64,000 nucleotides of DNA, from the NCBI GenBank assembly GCA_963700705.1, contig CAVOYQ010000007.1, positions 124,001 to 188,000 of the forward strand, written 5' to 3'. The stretch's first letter is position 1; each line of letters starts with the position of its first letter. This stretch comes from JAHEFT01 sp963700705 (GTDB lineage: Bacteria; Pseudomonadota; Gammaproteobacteria; Xanthomonadales; SZUA-36). The notes below the pieces were generated by a model. It ran no database searches and was not told where the DNA came from. It saw only the letters and a program-made list of their open reading frames with translations. Positions 9,086 to 17,776 of this stretch are shown piece after piece. Both the position numbers and the translations under genes were made by a program.

Positions 9086-9298
9086 GTGAACAATGACAAC
9101 CTGGATCCAGGTGAAATCGCACGCCTGGTTGCCGAACTCAAAGAAGAACACCGGGACCTGGATGCGGCAATCTTGCGGCTGGCTGAAGACCCGGGTGTGG
9201 ACCAACTGCGCTTGCGGCGTATGAAAAAACGCAAACTCAAATTGAAAGACTGGATCGCTTACCTGCAATCGAGGCTTATTCCGGATCTGGATGCTTAG
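9086..9298 (+). CDS. YdcH / DUF465 family small protein
   Basis: A 70-residue helical, highly charged protein with a GTG start. It has the YdcH/DUF465 layout: an N-terminal helix (VAELKEEHRDLDAAI) and a C-terminal helix with the LRRMKKRKLKLKDWIAYLQ segment typical of the family. The function is unknown; these proteins form short coiled coils. Its last 23 bases overlap the end of plsB, which runs the other way. It is divergent from ttcA. Confidence 0.85.
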   Translation: MNNDNLDPGEIARLVAELKEEHRDLDAAILRLAEDPGVDQLRLRRMKKRKLKLKDWIAYLQSRLIPDLDA

Positions 9299-11799
9299 AC
9301 CCGGCTTTAGGCACCTGCGGAGTCGCGCGGAGGATTCCGTGACGTATTTCCTTGCTCAGGATGAACTTGGCGTCGTTGCTTAGCTGCTGAATTTTTTCGT
9401 TGAATTCAAGCTTCTCGTCCTCGTTGGTCGAGATAATCTCCTCGTCCCGCAGCAGTGCAATGAATTGCTTGAACAGATTCCGGTCGGAAAATTCGGGTGC
9501 GGCAAATTCATTCAGCTGGGACAAGCGCTGGGCTGTCAGGTAGCAGAGCCGCTCCAGCTCACCGCGGGTCAGGACACCCGATCCGTTGCTGTTGAGGATG
9601 GCCACCGTGATGAAATACCGTTCGAACGTCTGCAGCAGGCTATGTCCCATGACGCGCAGTTGTTGTTCCTGGTCGCTGCCGGCTTGCGGACGTCGCAGCA
9701 CTTCGCCGTTTTCAATTTTGGACAACAGGCCCTGGCCCAGCAGCCAGGCTGATGTGATCGTCCACGGCCAGTTTGAAATCGTCTGCATCCCAGGGCAGGA
9801 ACAGTTCGGCCTTGAGGAAGGGATAAAGCGACCGTGTGATGCGGCGCAGCTGACCGGTTGCAATCCGGTTGCGGTTCAGAAAACAGCTCGCGATCAGCGA
9901 GGGCAGGGCAACCAGATGGGAAATGTTGTTGCGGAAATAGGTCAGCAGAATAGCATGCTTCGGGGCAACGGCAATGATGTCTCCGAGCGGGTGCGGCCGG
10001 TTTTCAATCACGCCGAGATGAATACCGTAGCTGACGATTTCCTGGGCTGATTTGGCGGTAAACGTAATGCGGTCGGAATAGCGGCAGTTACTGAGCAGAC
10101 CCAGGTAGAGCTCCAGCTGCTGCAGTAATTCAACCCGGCCCATGGCCAGCTTCCGCGTGGTCAGCAATATCACGGCCAGCAGGTTGACCGGGTTTACATG
10201 CGTGGCCTCGTTGATGCCGGTCATGATTTGATTGCCCAGCAGTTCGACCAGCGGGTTCAGCCATGGCGGGCGTTCTGAAGACCCGGCGGTCACTTCACGC
10301 CAGCGTGGTTCGAACCGGTCCAGCATTTCGTCCAGGAATATCGGTTCACCAAAACTCACGTGTACCTTGCCGTAGCGTTGCTTGAGGACACCGAAAACTT
10401 TCAGCAGATCACCGAGGGTCTCGGACTTCTTCTTCTGACCGGATAACTCCGCCAGGTAGCTGTTGCCTTCCACCACCCGCTCGTAACCGACATAGATCGG
10501 TTGAAACATCACGGGCCGGACCGGTGTGCGCAGGTAACTTCGAACCGTCATCGACAGCATGCCGCCCTTGGGCTGGAGCAAGCGACCGGTGCGGCTGCGC
10601 GTCCCTTCGATGAAATACTCGATGGATGTGCCGTTGGAAAGAATGCGCGCGAGATATTCGTGAAAAACTGCCGAGTACAATTGCTGCGACCGGAAGCTGC
10701 GCCTCAGAAAAAACGCGCCGCCCTTACGAACGAAGCGCCCGACGACCGGCAGGTTCAGATTGACGCCTGCCGCGATATGCGGGGGCACCAGGCCATTGTG
10801 GTAGACGAAATAGGAAACCAGCAGGTAGTCGATATGGCTGCGGTGACAGGGTACGTAGATGATCTCGTAATTGGGCGCCAGTTCCTGGAATTTACGGAAG
10901 TGCTGCAATTCAACGCCGTCGTAAATCCTGTTCCAGAACCACTTGAGGGCGAACGAGGCCACGCGGACGAAGGCATAGGAATAGTTGGCGGCAATTTCAA
11001 AAGCGTCTTTTCGCGCCTGTTTCCATGCCTTGTACTCACTGGTTTTTTCTTTCCTGGCCTGGTCTTCAATGGCGGCCTTGACCGGCGGGCTGCGCAGAAC
11101 GGCGTCGATGACCGTGCGCCGGTGGGACAGGTCCGGCCCGATGGCGGCGCTGCGGACGCGTTGAAAATGCACCCTGAGGATCCGGGAAACCTTTCGCAGA
11201 CTGCGCGGTGCGCCCAGGTCTTCGTCCGCGAGCGCCCGCAGGGAGATCGGGTTGCTGAACTGAACGATGGTATGTCTTCCGTTCACCAGTGAATTGAGCA
11301 GGCGCCAGAACCGCCCGCCGATGTCCCAGGACTCGGTGAAAAAAATCTTTGCCAGGCCGGTTTCCTTGTCCGGTGCGCGGCCGATCAGCACGGTAACCGG
11401 CACGAGGTGGATGTCGTCGACCTTTCCGTCACATACTTTTTCAACCAGCCCCTTAAGGGTTGCGGAGTGGCTGCGAACTTCGGTGCGGCGAATGAAAAGG
11501 CCTTTCTTGCGGCGCAGTGCCAGGTAGGAGCGCGGTTGCTGGATTTCCGGCGATCGCATCGGCCAGAGCGGCCTGGGCAAACCGAGTTCTTCGCAGGAAC
11601 TGTCGAGGATCAACAAAGAGGACAGGGAATAGGAGTCGATGATGTAACAAACCGGTTTATCCAGGTCGATCTGCAGATCTTCGAAGGGTTGCGGCAGGGT
11701 GCGCGCCTTGACCCAGATGTGCAGAATAGCCCGCAAAAGCAGGAACCACCGCAGTTTCAGCTTTGAAAAGAATCCAATATCGGGAAGGTTCGTGCTCAT
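9276..11799 (-). CDS. plsB: Glycerol-3-phosphate 1-O-acyltransferase (one frameshift)
   Basis: Inner-membrane enzyme for the first step of phospholipid synthesis. Acyltransferase blocks I-IV are all visible: HRSHID (HX4D), GAFFLRRSF, EGTRSRTGRL and VMFQPIYVGYE. The main frame (to 9712) ends after WDADDFKLAVDDHIS; the C-terminal domain continues in another frame (GQGLLSKIENGEV, LTAQRLSQLNEFAAPEF). One surplus base near 9745-9765 explains the break and yields about 840 residues, close to the E. coli enzyme. ATG 11799 is preferred over an in-frame GTG at 11820. A terminator-like hairpin lies about 60 bases upstream of the start. Confidence 0.93.
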
Positions 11800-11858
11800 C
11801 CGTGAAGATTTATCAAACACCTGTCAGGTCTAGACAGACTATTCTAAATGATTCGCAC

Positions 11859-11897
11859 AAAAAAAATCCGGGCTGGTAATGCACCCGCCCGGAAATC
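11859..11897 (-). terminator. Intrinsic terminator just upstream of plsB
   Basis: Read on the minus strand: TCCGGGC, a 13-base loop, GCCCGGA, then a run of eight T. The stem arms are at 11887-11893 and 11867-11873. It faces plsB, so it either ends a short RNA made from the spacer or acts as an attenuator in the plsB leader. Confidence 0.7.
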
Positions 11898-11986
11898 CGG
11901 CAGAGCCGGAGAGGATCGTAAAATTGCTTAGTTGATTTTAACTATGCAGGTCACCAATTTGTTTTCATTCATTATTATGAGGTTAC
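11859..11986 (-). ncRNA. Candidate sRNA or plsB leader RNA
   Basis: On the minus strand a TTGCAA (12016-12021), a 17-base spacer and TACGAT (11993-11998) form a plausible sigma-70 promoter, each box matching 4 of 6 consensus bases. A transcript from about 11986 would run some 128 bases, include a CCGGC-TCT-GCCGG hairpin (about 11896-11910) and end at the terminator at 11859. There is no open reading frame with a ribosome-binding site. This is inference from promoter, hairpin and terminator spacing; it may be a free sRNA or a leader that attenuates plsB. Confidence 0.35.
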
Positions 11987-12038
11987 GCGCATATCGTAAT
12001 GCAGAAGATTAGGTATTGCAAGCTTTGATTAACACCTT

Positions 12039-12094
12039 GTTGGAGCGGCCCACGGCCGCGAATGAGGGAGACGTAGGAGCGGATTCATCCGCGA
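12039..12094. repeat. Two REP-type palindromes
   Basis: 12073-12094 is a standard unit of the local REP family (22 bases beginning GTAGGAGCGGAT and ending ATCCGCGA, forming a GCGGAT/ATCCGC stem). 12039-12062 is a diverged relative with a GCGGCC/GGCCGC stem (GTTGGAGCGGCC then CACGGCCGCGAA). Confidence 0.8.
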
Positions 12095-12116
12095 TTGGGT
12101 TGGTCACTCCGTACCA

Positions 12117-12271
12117 CCGGCAGACAGGCTGTTCCCCAGCACCCTTTCTTATCCGGCCCTGCGGGCTACCCTCGATCAGAGGCTCCCTGAATTTTCATCC
12201 CTGAAAATCGCCCCGGGCGTAACCCTTCACTCGGCGGCTAAAGGGGCGCTGGGAAACAGACCGTCCACCGG
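12117..12271 (-). repeat. 155-base imperfect palindrome A (multi-branched)
   Basis: The ends are inverted copies of each other over about 29 bases (12117-12146 against 12241-12271), with six differences. Five of the six become G-U pairs if the minus strand is transcribed but C/A clashes on the plus strand, so a minus-strand RNA structure is suggested. Inside are hairpins GCCC-TGC-GGGC (12156-12166) and ATTTTCA-TCCC-TGAAAAT (12191-12208), and a CGCCC/GGGCG stem after 12209. No convincing coding frame is present. Confidence 0.5.
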
Positions 12272-12316
12272 TCGCCTTCAGGCAGTGATCCCGCTCGTGG
12301 TGTCAAAGCAGCGGAT

Positions 12317-12496
12317 GCTCGAGTACCGGCTTCGCCTCGAAATGCCGAGTGAAGCGAAAATCCAGGGACGATCGGGCGGGAGGCCCGATCGAGGCCGCCC
12401 AGCACAGGACGTGCTGTAAGGCCGGCCCGTCAGGATTTTCGGTTCGCGAGGGGAGTCCCGCAGGGACCATTGAGCCGAAGAAGCCGGTACTTGAGT
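12317..12496. repeat. 180-base imperfect palindrome B (multi-branched)
   Basis: Outer arms CTCGAGTACCGGCTTC (12318-12333) pair with GAAGCCGGTACTTGAG (about 12479-12494) with one mismatch. A second stem pairs GAAGCGAAAATCC (12351-12363) with 12433-12445. Between them sit CGATCGGGC/GCCCGATCG (12369-12391) and CAGCAC/GTGCTG (12400-12416), and outside them GTCCC-GCA-GGGAC (12455-12467). The layout is cloverleaf-like and sits directly beside palindrome A. Short open frames across it look like chance. Confidence 0.5.
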
Positions 12497-12515
12497 GTCT
12501 GTTGCTTCTGGCACA

Positions 12516-12655
12516 TTCGCGGATGAATCCGCTCCTACGGCACATTCGCGGATGAATCCGCTCCTACGGCACATTCGCGGCATGAATCCGCTCCTACGGC
12601 ACATTCGCGGATGAATCCGCTCCTACGGCCGATTCGCGGATGAATCTGCTCCTAC
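12516..12655. repeat. Five-copy tandem REP array
   Basis: Five same-orientation REP units start at 12516, 12545, 12574, 12604 and 12633, a period of 29-30 bases made of a 23-base unit plus a near-constant GGCACA linker. The third has one inserted base and the fifth one substitution. The last unit overlaps the end of pyrF, whose TAG stop is part of the REP. Confidence 0.88.
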
Positions 12656-13401
12656 GGTTTGCCAGGCAGGACCGAGGCGATCTGCTGCTGGATGGCTTCG
12701 GCGGCGGCGCGGGGATCGGCGGCGTCGCGGATCGGCCGGCCGACCACCAGGTAGTCGGCCCCGTTCGAGATCGCACTGGCGGGCGTGGCGATGCGCTGCT
12801 GATCATCTTCAGCCGGGGTCTCGTCGTTGAAGACCGGGCGGATGCCGGGACACACGGTGATCAGGGCGTGATCGACGGATTCACGCAGCGCGGATACCTC
12901 GAGCCCGGATGAGACGACGCCGTCACAGCCCAGTTCCAGCGCCCGGCGCGCACGGGACAGCACCAGCGTCCTGGCGTCACACTGGAAGCCGAGGTCGTCC
13001 AGGTCGCCCTGGTCCAGGCTGGTCAGCGCGGTGACGGCAAGAACCTTCATGTCGCCCTTGGCCTCCGCGGCTGCCTTCAGCATGCCGTCATTGCCATGCA
13101 CGGTGCAGAAATGCACCTGGTGACGGGACAGTTGACGCACCGCCGAGGCGACCGTGGCGGGAATGTCGAACAGCTTGAGGTCGGCGAAAATCTTTTTGCC
13201 GCGGCCCCGCAATTCCTCAGCCAGTTCGAAATAACTGCCGGACAGGAAAAACTCCAGTCCCAGCTTGTAAAAAATAACCGAGTCGCCCAGCGTTTCCACC
13301 AGGTGCCGGGCCCGGCCCGGATCGGGAACATCGAGTGCGAAGATCAGGCGCTCCCGCGCCGGTATGTCGGTTTTGATCGGAGATTCAATCGGCTTGCTCA
13401 T
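12652..13401 (-). CDS. pyrF: Orotidine 5'-phosphate decarboxylase
   Basis: Makes UMP from OMP, the last step of de novo pyrimidine synthesis. The catalytic Asp-Lys-Asp array is seen in FADLKLFDIPATV near residue 72, phosphate-binding VVGRPI near the C-terminus, and VCPGIRP in between. 249 residues, slightly longer than the E. coli enzyme. The start overlaps the end of the upstream hydrolase by 17 bases, so the two are likely co-translated. The TAG stop lies within a REP unit. Confidence 0.95.
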   Translation of the reverse strand: MSKPIESPIKTDIPARERLIFALDVPDPGRARHLVETLGDSVIFYKLGLEFFLSGSYFELAEELRGRGKKIFADLKLFDIPATVASAVRQLSRHQVHFCTVHGNDGMLKAAAEAKGDMKVLAVTALTSLDQGDLDDLGFQCDARTLVLSRARRALELGCDGVVSSGLEVSALRESVDHALITVCPGIRPVFNDETPAEDDQQRIATPASAISNGADYLVVGRPIRDAADPRAAAEAIQQQIASVLPGKP

Positions 13402-14275
13402 GCGGTTCTCTGTGTTGGGTCAGGTCGTGTTCAATGATGAAATCCTGGATAGTTTCCGCGATCTCGCCGGGGTCGTCCATGTGAAAATGGTGATGCCCTT
13501 CCAGGCTGATGTGCTTGCCGTGGGCCAGTGCCTGCCGCCGGGTTTCCAGCTTGGCGCGGGAGGACCACGGGGATTCCTCGGTCACGGTAAAGGTCAGCAC
13601 AGGTGACTCAATGTGGCGCATGAGATCCAGCGCCTGTTCATCGGTCATGACCAGGGACGATACCCAGTTCAGGGCGGGATCGCTGCGCCACTCAAAATGA
13701 TCTTCAACCTGCCGCGCCGCCCGTTCACAAATCAGGCGGGCCGCGTTTTCCGACAGGCCGGTCACGAGGCGGCGTGCTTTGACCATGTCGTCGATCGATT
13801 TGAAATGCCTGATATTGCTTGCGCCCTGCCGGTTCTTCACCAGGCTGCGCCGCAGGCGGTCGGCCGTGCCTTCGGGCGTTACCGAGATCGGGCCCATCGA
13901 ATCGAGTAACACCAGGCTGCGGACCCGTTCAGGGGCGCCGGCGGCGTAAACCGAAGATACGGCAGCTCCCAGGGAATGGCCGACCAGGTGGCAGTCCTTC
14001 CAGCCCAGCGCGTCCAGCGCGGCATCCACGTTGAACAGGTAATCGATGAAATGATAACGGGTGGAAAAATGCCGGTGTTCGGAGTGCCCGTGTCCCGGAA
14101 GATCCAGGGCCACGAGGTCCAGGCGGTCCAGCAGCGGGGCCAACGGAATAAACGATGCCGCGTTGTCCAGCCAGCCGTGCAGGCACAGGACCCGGGGCGC
14201 ACCCTCCTGCCGCCAGCCGAGGCCGGCCAGCCGGCCCTGCGTGGTTTCCAGTTGAATTTCCTGTGGCCGCTTCAT
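13385..14275 (-). CDS. Alpha/beta hydrolase
   Basis: A 296-residue alpha/beta-hydrolase-fold enzyme. HGWLDNAASF forms the oxyanion region, GHSLGAAVSSVYA near residue 97 is the nucleophile elbow with catalytic Ser, and HHHFHMDDP near the C-terminus supplies the catalytic His. It resembles the MhpC/epoxide-hydrolase-like branch; the substrate cannot be inferred. It sits 12 bases after uvrD and overlaps pyrF, as a member of the purH-purD-uvrD run. Confidence 0.88.
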   Translation of the reverse strand: MKRPQEIQLETTQGRLAGLGWRQEGAPRVLCLHGWLDNAASFIPLAPLLDRLDLVALDLPGHGHSEHRHFSTRYHFIDYLFNVDAALDALGWKDCHLVGHSLGAAVSSVYAAGAPERVRSLVLLDSMGPISVTPEGTADRLRRSLVKNRQGASNIRHFKSIDDMVKARRLVTGLSENAARLICERAARQVEDHFEWRSDPALNWVSSLVMTDEQALDLMRHIESPVLTFTVTEESPWSSRAKLETRRQALAHGKHISLEGHHHFHMDDPGEIAETIQDFIIEHDLTQHREPHEQAD

Positions 14276-14287
14276 TGGTTTGGCTGA

Positions 14288-16465
14288 TTAAGCCGACTGG
14301 AGTTTTGCATAGGCAAGCACCAGCCACTTGGCGCCGGCATCGGGGAAATTGACGTGGATCCGGGTGTGTTCGCCGGATCCCTCGAAGGCCATCACGGTGC
14401 CCTCGCCAAACTTTGCGTGCACCACGGCCTGCCCCAGCCGGAAGGGCCAGTCCTGCTGCGACAGTCCCGCGGATCTGGCGGGACTGGCCGGAACCCAGGG
14501 TTGACGGCTGGAGGTTCTCGGCCGGATTTCTTCCAGGAATTTCACGGGCATTTCATCGATGAACCGTGACGGCCGGCAATAATTGTCGGAGCCAAACATG
14601 CGCCGGGTTTCGGCGTAGCACAGGAACAGTTGTTCGCGCGCCCGCGTCATGCCCACGTAACACAGCCGGCGTTCTTCTTCGAGGCGCCCGCCGGCGTCTT
14701 CCACTGACCGTTGATGGGGAAACAGCCCGTCTTCCATGCCGACCAGGAAAACCAGCGGGAATTCCAGGCCCTTGGCCGAATGCAGCGTCATCAACTGCAC
14801 GCAGTCGTCCCACTTTTCGCCCTGGGTCTCCCCGGCCTCCAGCGCCGCGTGGCTGAGAAAAGACTGCAGGTCGGTCATTCCGGCGTCCGCATCCTCCTGC
14901 GGAATGATGAAGGCGTCCGCGGCATTGGCCAGTTCGCGCAGGTTTTCGAACCGCGTTTCCATCCGCTCCTGCGGTTCCTTCTGATAATGGGCCGCCAGGT
15001 TACTGTCGTCGATGACGCCCTGCATCTGGTTGCCCAGGGTCCAGTCCTTCATCCGTTCCCGCATGTTTTCGATCAGCAGGATGAACGCGGATACCGCGGT
15101 TCCTGCCCGCGCGGCAAAGGCGCCCTGGGAGATACAAAGATGGGCTGTTTGCCACAGGGACAGCCCGCTTTCGCGCGCCTGCAAGCGCAGCATGGAAACG
15201 GTTTTTTCCCCGATGGCCCGGGCCGGTTTGTTGATCACGCGCTCCAGGGCGGCATCATCGTTGGGGTTGTGTACCAGGCGCAGGTAGGCGAGGGCGTCCT
15301 TCACCTCGGTTCGTTCGAAGAACCGCTGGCCGCCGTAAACCCGGTACGGAATACTGGCGCGCAGCAGGTATTCTTCAAACAGGCGCGACTGCGCGGTCGT
15401 TCGGTACAGGATGGCCCCGTGGTCGGCGCGGCGCCCGCTGTCCAGCCACTGCTGAACCTGGTCGACGACGAAACGCGCTTCGTCCTGCTCGTTGAACGCG
15501 GTGTATAGCTGGATCAGTTTCCCGCTCTCACCCTCGGTCCACAGGTTTTTCCCCATGCGCGACTGGTTATGCGCGATCAATCCATTGGCGGCTTCGAGTA
15601 TGTTTCCGGTTGACCGGTAATTCTGCTCCAGGCGCACCGTCAGGACGTCCGGAAAGTCTTTTACGAACTGTCGGACATTTTCGACCCTGGCGCCGCGCCA
15701 GCCGTAAATTGACTGGTCGTCGTCGCCGACCACGAAGACCCGGCCGGTACTGCCGGCCAGCATGCGGATCCACGCGTACTGGATCGCGTTGGTGTCCTGG
15801 AACTCATCGACCAGTATGTGCCGCAGGCGCTTCCGGTAGTGGTCGAGCAGGGCGGGGTGCTCCAGCCAGAGCTCATGCGCGCGCAGCAGCAGTTCCGCGA
15901 AATCCACCAGGCCCCCGCGGCTGCAGTATTCCTGGTATCGCTGGTAAATGTGCACCCAGGTTGCAGTCACCGGATGATCGAGGTGCTCGATGTGGCCCGG
16001 CCGCTCACCTTCGTCTTTCCGGGCATTGATGAACCACTGGGCCTGGCGCGCCGGCCAGTGCGCCTCGTCCATGCCTTCGTCGCGGATGATGCGCCTGAGC
16101 AACCGTTGCTGGTCTTCGGAATCCAGGATCTGGAATTCCTCCGGCAACCCGGCCTCCTTCCAGTGCATTCTCAGCAGGCGGTGGGCAATACCGTGAAATG
16201 TGCCGATCCACAGAGGGCGCGTGGAAACCCGCAGCAGGTTTCCGGCGCGCTCGCGCATTTCACCGGCGGCCTTGTTGGTGAAGGTCACTGCCAGTATGCC
16301 CAGTGGCGAGACGTGGTCTACCTGGATCAGCCAGGCCAGCCGGTGCACCAGGACACGGGTCTTGCCGCTGCCGGCGCCGGCCAGCACCAGAACGTGCCGG
16401 TCCGGTGCGGTTACCGCTTCACGTTGTGCTTCGTTAAGTTCGTCCAGTAAATGCGAGACATCCAT
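14288..16465 (-). CDS. uvrD: DNA helicase II
   Basis: Superfamily 1A 3'-5' helicase acting in nucleotide excision and mismatch repair. Seen: Q-motif LNEAQREAV, Walker A LAGAGSGKTRVLVHR, Walker B with VDEFQDT, motif III DDDQSIYGWRGA, motif VI CYVGMTRAREQLFL. The C-terminal Tudor-like region (AVVHAKFGEGTVMAFEG) binds RNA polymerase in E. coli. About 725 residues, typical for UvrD. The ATG at 16465 overlaps the purD stop as TGATG. Confidence 0.96.
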   Translation of the reverse strand: MDVSHLLDELNEAQREAVTAPDRHVLVLAGAGSGKTRVLVHRLAWLIQVDHVSPLGILAVTFTNKAAGEMRERAGNLLRVSTRPLWIGTFHGIAHRLLRMHWKEAGLPEEFQILDSEDQQRLLRRIIRDEGMDEAHWPARQAQWFINARKDEGERPGHIEHLDHPVTATWVHIYQRYQEYCSRGGLVDFAELLLRAHELWLEHPALLDHYRKRLRHILVDEFQDTNAIQYAWIRMLAGSTGRVFVVGDDDQSIYGWRGARVENVRQFVKDFPDVLTVRLEQNYRSTGNILEAANGLIAHNQSRMGKNLWTEGESGKLIQLYTAFNEQDEARFVVDQVQQWLDSGRRADHGAILYRTTAQSRLFEEYLLRASIPYRVYGGQRFFERTEVKDALAYLRLVHNPNDDAALERVINKPARAIGEKTVSMLRLQARESGLSLWQTAHLCISQGAFAARAGTAVSAFILLIENMRERMKDWTLGNQMQGVIDDSNLAAHYQKEPQERMETRFENLRELANAADAFIIPQEDADAGMTDLQSFLSHAALEAGETQGEKWDDCVQLMTLHSAKGLEFPLVFLVGMEDGLFPHQRSVEDAGGRLEEERRLCYVGMTRAREQLFLCYAETRRMFGSDNYCRPSRFIDEMPVKFLEEIRPRTSSRQPWVPASPARSAGLSQQDWPFRLGQAVVHAKFGEGTVMAFEGSGEHTRIHVNFPDAGAKWLVLAYAKLQSA

Positions 16466-17751
16466 CAAGGAGTCTCGCGCGCGATTGCCCGGTAGCCGAT
16501 GTCATTGCGGGTGAAGGCGCCTTCCCAGTGGATATTCCGGCAGGCGCGGTAGGCTTCGGACTGCGCGGCTGTCACGTTGTGGCCCAGTGCGCAAACGCAC
16601 AACACTCTTCCGCCGGACGTGACGACACCCCGTTCCGACAGCGCCGTGCCGGCGTGAAATACTTTTACGTGCGGCGGAAAAGCACTGTCCAGGCCGGTGA
16701 TCAAATGACCTTTCTGATAGGCTCCCGGATAGCCGCCCGCCGCCATGACCACGCCGAGGCAGGCGCGCGGGTCCCAGGTGGCCTGCTGGCGGTCGAGTTG
16801 TCCCCGTACCGCAGCCAGGCACAGGGCCGGTAAACTGGATTTCAGCCTCATCAATATCGGTTGGGTTTCGGGATCGCCAAAGCGCACGTTGTACTCGAGA
16901 ACCTTCGGATCGCCCTGCGGGGAGATCATCAGGCCGGCATAGAGAAACCCGGTGAACGGAGCGCCATCCGCGGCCATGCCTTCAATGGTTGGGCGAATGA
17001 CTTCGTCCATCACCCGGCGGTGCATCGCGTCATCGACCACCGGGGCGGGTGAATAGGCGCCCATTCCCCCGGTGTTCGGGCCGGTATCGCCGTCATCCCT
17101 GGCCTTGTGGTCCTGTGAGGTCGCCAATTCAAGGATATTTTTACCGTCGGCCATCACGATGAAGCTCGCTTCCTCGCCTGCCAGGAATTCCTCGATGACG
17201 ACGCGGTGCCCGGCCTCCCCGAACGCGTTACCGGCCAGCATGTCCAGCACCGCGGCCTCGGCCTGCGTGGTCGTGCTGGCTACGATCACGCCTTTTCCGG
17301 CAGCCAGCCCGTCAGCCTTGACCACGATTGGCGCGCCCTGCTTACGGATGAACTCGACGGCGGGGCCGACTTCGGTGAATTTACCCCACGCGGCTGTCGG
17401 GATGCCGTGCCGGGCCATGAATTCCTTGGCGAAAGACTTGGAGCCTTCCAGTTGCGCCGCCGCCGCGGTGGGGCCGAAACAGGCCAGGCCCGCTTCGCTG
17501 AAGCGGTCGACAATGCCGCCGACCAGCGGGTCTTCGGGACCGACGATGGTCAGGTCAACGCCGTGTTCGCGGGCAAATCCCAGCAGGCCATCGAAGTCAT
17601 TGGCCGCGATCGGGACATTCTCCACGCCGGGTTCGCCGGCCGTACCGGCGTTGCCGGGTGCGACGAAAACCCGTTCCACGTCAGCGGATCGAGCCGCCTG
17701 CCAGGCCAGCGCGTGTTCTCTGCCGCCGCTGCCGATAACCAGTACCTTCAT
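16465..17751 (-). CDS. purD: Phosphoribosylamine-glycine ligase
   Basis: GAR synthetase of de novo purine synthesis, joining phosphoribosylamine and glycine with ATP. ATG 17751 gives the classic N-terminus MKVLVIGSGGREHALAW; the ORF extension upstream is not family-like. The ATP-grasp fold is visible (VVKADGLAAGKGVIVA, GGMGAYSPAPVV, LEYNVRFGDPETQ). About 428 residues. It follows purH by 25 bases and overlaps uvrD by one base. Confidence 0.96.
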   Translation of the reverse strand: MKVLVIGSGGREHALAWQAARSADVERVFVAPGNAGTAGEPGVENVPIAANDFDGLLGFAREHGVDLTIVGPEDPLVGGIVDRFSEAGLACFGPTAAAAQLEGSKSFAKEFMARHGIPTAAWGKFTEVGPAVEFIRKQGAPIVVKADGLAAGKGVIVASTTTQAEAAVLDMLAGNAFGEAGHRVVIEEFLAGEEASFIVMADGKNILELATSQDHKARDDGDTGPNTGGMGAYSPAPVVDDAMHRRVMDEVIRPTIEGMAADGAPFTGFLYAGLMISPQGDPKVLEYNVRFGDPETQPILMRLKSSLPALCLAAVRGQLDRQQATWDPRACLGVVMAAGGYPGAYQKGHLITGLDSAFPPHVKVFHAGTALSERGVVTSGGRVLCVCALGHNVTAAQSEAYRACRNIHWEGAFTRNDIGYRAIARETP

Positions 17752-17776
17752 GATGGCGGCCTCCCGCAAATTTCGA

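Noticed and set aside
10501..11292. Plus-strand ORF antisense to plsB
   Set aside because: Overlaps catalytic blocks of plsB on the other strand and looks like a chance open frame.
12117..12496. Insertion sequence or MITE with target duplication
   Set aside because: No transposase and no flanking direct repeats are visible; the palindromic ends alone do not establish a transposon.
12278..12604. Minus-strand ORF (108 codons) across palindrome B and REP array
   Set aside because: Its translation is repetitive because it reads through REP units; no start signal and no family resemblance.
12516..12655. Possible CRISPR array (five 23-base repeats at 29-30 base period)
   Set aside because: Linkers are only about 6 bases and nearly identical, the unit matches REP elements elsewhere in the window, and no cas genes are present.
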